A stretch of DNA of 64,000 nt, taken from Incurvaria masculella (taxonomy: Eukaryota > Arthropoda > Insecta > Lepidoptera > Incurvariidae). How positions within the stretch are numbered: position 1 is the stretch's first letter; the number at the start of each line of letters is the position of its first letter. The notes under the pieces were generated by a model. That model was not told the origin of the DNA. It worked only from the letters and a program-made list of their open reading frames with translations, and made no database searches. The position numbers and the translations under genes are program-made. Positions 61,786 to 64,000 of the stretch are shown piece after piece. The stretch covers positions 3,293,501 through 3,357,500 of the forward strand of contig OX335659.1 of the NCBI GenBank assembly GCA_946894095.1. Direction: 5' to 3'.

Positions 61786-61967
61786 CATTGATTTTAAGTC
61801 CGAATACATTAAGATTACTTGATATTTTTAGTCATCCTCCTTCATCAAAAAATATATACTATAAGATAAGAATAAATCATTATCAATAACTATAATTAGT
61901 ACTGATACAATAATAAATTAAAACAAGTTGCAAGGGTTTCGAGTTCTGATTTTGTTTATTAAAAAAA

Positions 61968-62296
61968 AAAACGGCCGAGTTCGAGTCTGACTCGCACACG
62001 AAGGGTTCCTTACGAATATACTAGATTTTATACAAAGGAATTTAGTTTCTTGCATTAATTTCGCCTTTCATATTAATTTTTACTATTTGCCGGCAACAGA
62101 AATACACACTCTGTAAAACTTTCAGCTGTCTACCCATTACGGTTCGTGATATACAGCCTGTGAAAATTTCAGCTGTTTACCTATTACGGTTCGTGAGATA
62201 CGTCCTTGTGACAGACAAACGGACGGACGGAAGGACAGCGGAAGCTTAAAAATAGGGATTCCTTTGGCACCCTTTGGGTAAGAAACACCTTAAAAG
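61968..62296 (+). mobile_element. Hairpin-ended element (family A) with internal duplication
   Basis: Left AAACGGCCGAGTTCGAGT, right TTTGGGTAAGAAACACCTTA (eroded). The block TTTCAGCTG.CTACC.ATTACGG with GTTCGTGA.ATAC.. is present twice in tandem (about 62120-62205). Confidence 0.8.
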
Positions 62297-62409
62297 GAAA
62301 ACAATCCTATCCCGATACCACGTTACATCTGACCAAAGTTGTTAAAGGTCAAAACATTGCATATGATCCCATTCTGCCGAACACTTTGTACAATATTGTT
62401 CTAGCACGT

Positions 62410-62889
62410 TTAAGGCCCTGGTACTAGCCAAATCGCAAAGTTAGACGAGGCACCCCAAGTTAACTAACTAAGTCTGACCATTATAAGTGTCATTCTTACA
62501 ATATATGATTCCTTGTCTAGGAATCAACCTATTTTCGTTAATGTATGTTTCCTTTTTCTATACAAAATACATTGCGGAAACGGTGTCCATTTCCGAACTT
62601 TTTTGACTAAATGTAGAAATCTAAAAGCAAATGGAATTTTTTGTTTATGCATATATGCTGTTTTTGCTTATATCTAGAAATCGAATTACTTTCAGATTTC
62701 TAATGAGAATTTTTATTTTTTTTTATTTTCATTATTATTTAAATAAATGATGGAATCAAAAAATATTAACAATCCATTATCAGTCTGGAGTTCTATTTGG
62801 ATTTGCTGAAGCGTTTCACTACATATTATTACATTTGTTAAAAAGTGAATTTGTATGGCGCGAGTAGTTGGCTAGTCCTAGCGCCTTAA
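62410..62889. mobile_element. Second TTAA-flanked MITE family (family H), copy 2
   Basis: 480 bp with TTAA at both ends. The inverted termini GGCCCTGGTACTAGCCAA and TTGGCTAGTCCTAGCGCC are clearer than in copy 1. Only a few substitutions and one diverged A/T patch separate it from 22458-22936. Confidence 0.88.
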
Positions 62890-63339
62890 AATGGAATTCA
62901 TGCCCACTTCAGTAGCAAACGAACCACCCTCCAAATCCTTGTCGATAGACGCGTCCCACTAGTGCGTTCACCCCAGAGGTGGATATCGCCCAAGTTCGTT
63001 AGCAAGATGTCTGCTCGGTCGTAACGTGTACTTTCTGTCTTTCCAGGTAAGGCGGGATGTTGTGGGCGGGCCGAGGGCGGATCGAGGTTGGATCCGGAGT
63101 GCTCGCGAGTACGTGATCCTATTAACCCGGATTAAAGGCGGATATCGAACTCGAGATCGGAGGTATCAACATGCAAAGCAGATTGCTTTAACATATTCGG
63201 AGCGTTTTTGCGAGAAAAAGAATTGGCTTTCGTCATGCAGTAATTTTTTTTATGCAACGAAAATGGTAATAGTCCAGGTTAATCGATTCTTAGGTTACCT
63301 GTATACTGCTATAACAGCATTCCAACATCTTGATAAGAA
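62890..63339. other. Non-genic stretch
   Basis: A frame opens at 63026 after TCTGTCTTTCCAG (acceptor-like) and continues into the antisense LINE remnant. No domain is recognised and part of it is clearly LINE antisense, so I do not call a gene. Confidence 0.4.
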
Positions 63340-63645
63340 AAAAAAAATTTTTTTTTTAATGTTAAGCGCGGCATATGGCGTACGCCAGGACATCTTAAGG
63401 TACCCGACGACGCCCATGGGATTTCGAATTTACAGGGGGGCTGCGAAAACCATGCCGGCCGGCCAGGTGCTTTTTCACACCATGTTTGAAGGACCCCAGG
63501 TTGTACTTTGGGGGAAATACATCGGAAGGGAGTTCATTTCATAGTTTTCCGACCCTATAGATGAAGGATCTAGAAGATCGGTGGGTTCTTATATTTGGAA
63601 TGTCGACTGTGAATGTGTGCATTTTCTCCCTGTTCCGCGTTGACC
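63340..63645 (-). pseudogene. LINE ORF2 C-terminal fragment (family J), minus
   Basis: On the minus strand it reads STRNREKMHTFTVDIPNIRT, HRSSRSFIYRVGKL, a stop where the relative at 46.9 kb has Trp, then NELPSDVFPPKYNLGSFKHG and VKKHLAGRHGFRSPPV. It has the same 3' end (GGCGTACGCCATATGCCGCG) as 46755-47147. Confidence 0.75.
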
Positions 63646-64000
63646 GAAGGCAGAATATAATAACAACTAATTAACTCGTATTAGATAAACATTTTCGTCA
63701 AATATGAAGAAATCCTAACGACACGGCGGTAAAACGTGGCAAAGCTATATTTTTCTTTTGGTTTTCCTTCCTAGCTCCCTATCAGCCCGCACTTTTCTTT
63801 CCACCATCTCAGAGACCCACTACTACACAGAGACACACTAGCGGCGCTAGCCCACTCTCGTTCGCTACTGAGGAGTCGTATTCACTACGTATACTATTCA
63901 CAACGTATAATCTTATTTTTTTCCAAAAAATTAAAACCATGCATATCGTATAATAGTCACAACGTATAATGTTATACGTTGTGCATGAGTTTAAAAATAA
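63646..64000. other. Non-genic stretch with ACAACGTATAAT repeats
   Basis: CACAACGTATAA occurs at about 63900 and 63958. The second is part of a perfect inverted repeat (63958-63983) with TTATACGTTGTG. No gene recognised. Confidence 0.5.

Noticed and set aside
63026..63544. 172-codon frame near the right end, preceded by an acceptor-like site
   Set aside because: Its second half is antisense to a LINE fragment with recognisable ORF2 motifs, and the first half has no domain.
1..64000. CRISPR array or bacterial-type operon
   Set aside because: No short regular repeats with unique spacers, and gene density, LINEs and SINEs are those of an animal genome.

Overview
The window looks like repeat-dense, AT-rich, intergenic or intronic DNA of a moth or butterfly (Lepidoptera). 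The grounds are several dispersed elements that I recognise from memory as typical of lepidopteran genomes: a short element beginning AAAACCGGCCAAGTGCGAGT and ending in TACGGAACCCTAAAA with (ACGG)n inside, tRNA-headed SINEs, 5S-rRNA-headed SINEs, and elements ending in an AACCGACTTCAAAAAAGG motif. I found no host protein gene that I can defend. All convincing coding sequence belongs to retroelements. The species is not determined.

Layout. 0-5 kb: TTAA-flanked and foldback MITEs, a 147-bp tandem duplication and a GC-rich patch. 5.2-6.2 kb: a 5'-truncated LINE reverse transcriptase. 8.7-10.4 kb: a Penelope-like element (reverse transcriptase plus GIY-YIG nuclease) bounded by identical 190-bp inverted ends, each carrying a hammerhead-ribozyme motif on opposite strands. 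11-19 kb: LINE tails, SINEs, a decaying minisatellite, and an antisense LINE broken by one stop. 19.7-25 kb: a MITE with its half-unit repeated in tandem exactly at an internal TTAA, a PIF/Harbinger-like MITE, and a second TTAA MITE family. 25-40 kb: SINEs, nested MITEs, long hairpins, and an ACGG microsatellite of about 20 units. 40-48 kb: foldback element, related minisatellite arrays at 41.8 and 44.1 kb, LINE remnants, SINE pairs and a nested MITE. 52.7-54.7 kb: the longest open frame, a LINE reverse transcriptase of about 650 codons. 55-64 kb: more SINEs, MITEs and LINE tails.

The window is most informative about how mobile elements work and nest. Two independent filled/empty site comparisons inside the window show that the 550-bp MITE inserts at TTAA and duplicates it. 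tRNA-headed and 5S-headed SINEs share one body and tail, so different Pol III promoters have been joined to the same retroposition tail. Most remaining stretches show no recognisable feature and are marked so. Boundaries of diverged copies are accurate to about 5-20 bp; everything was read by eye without database searches.
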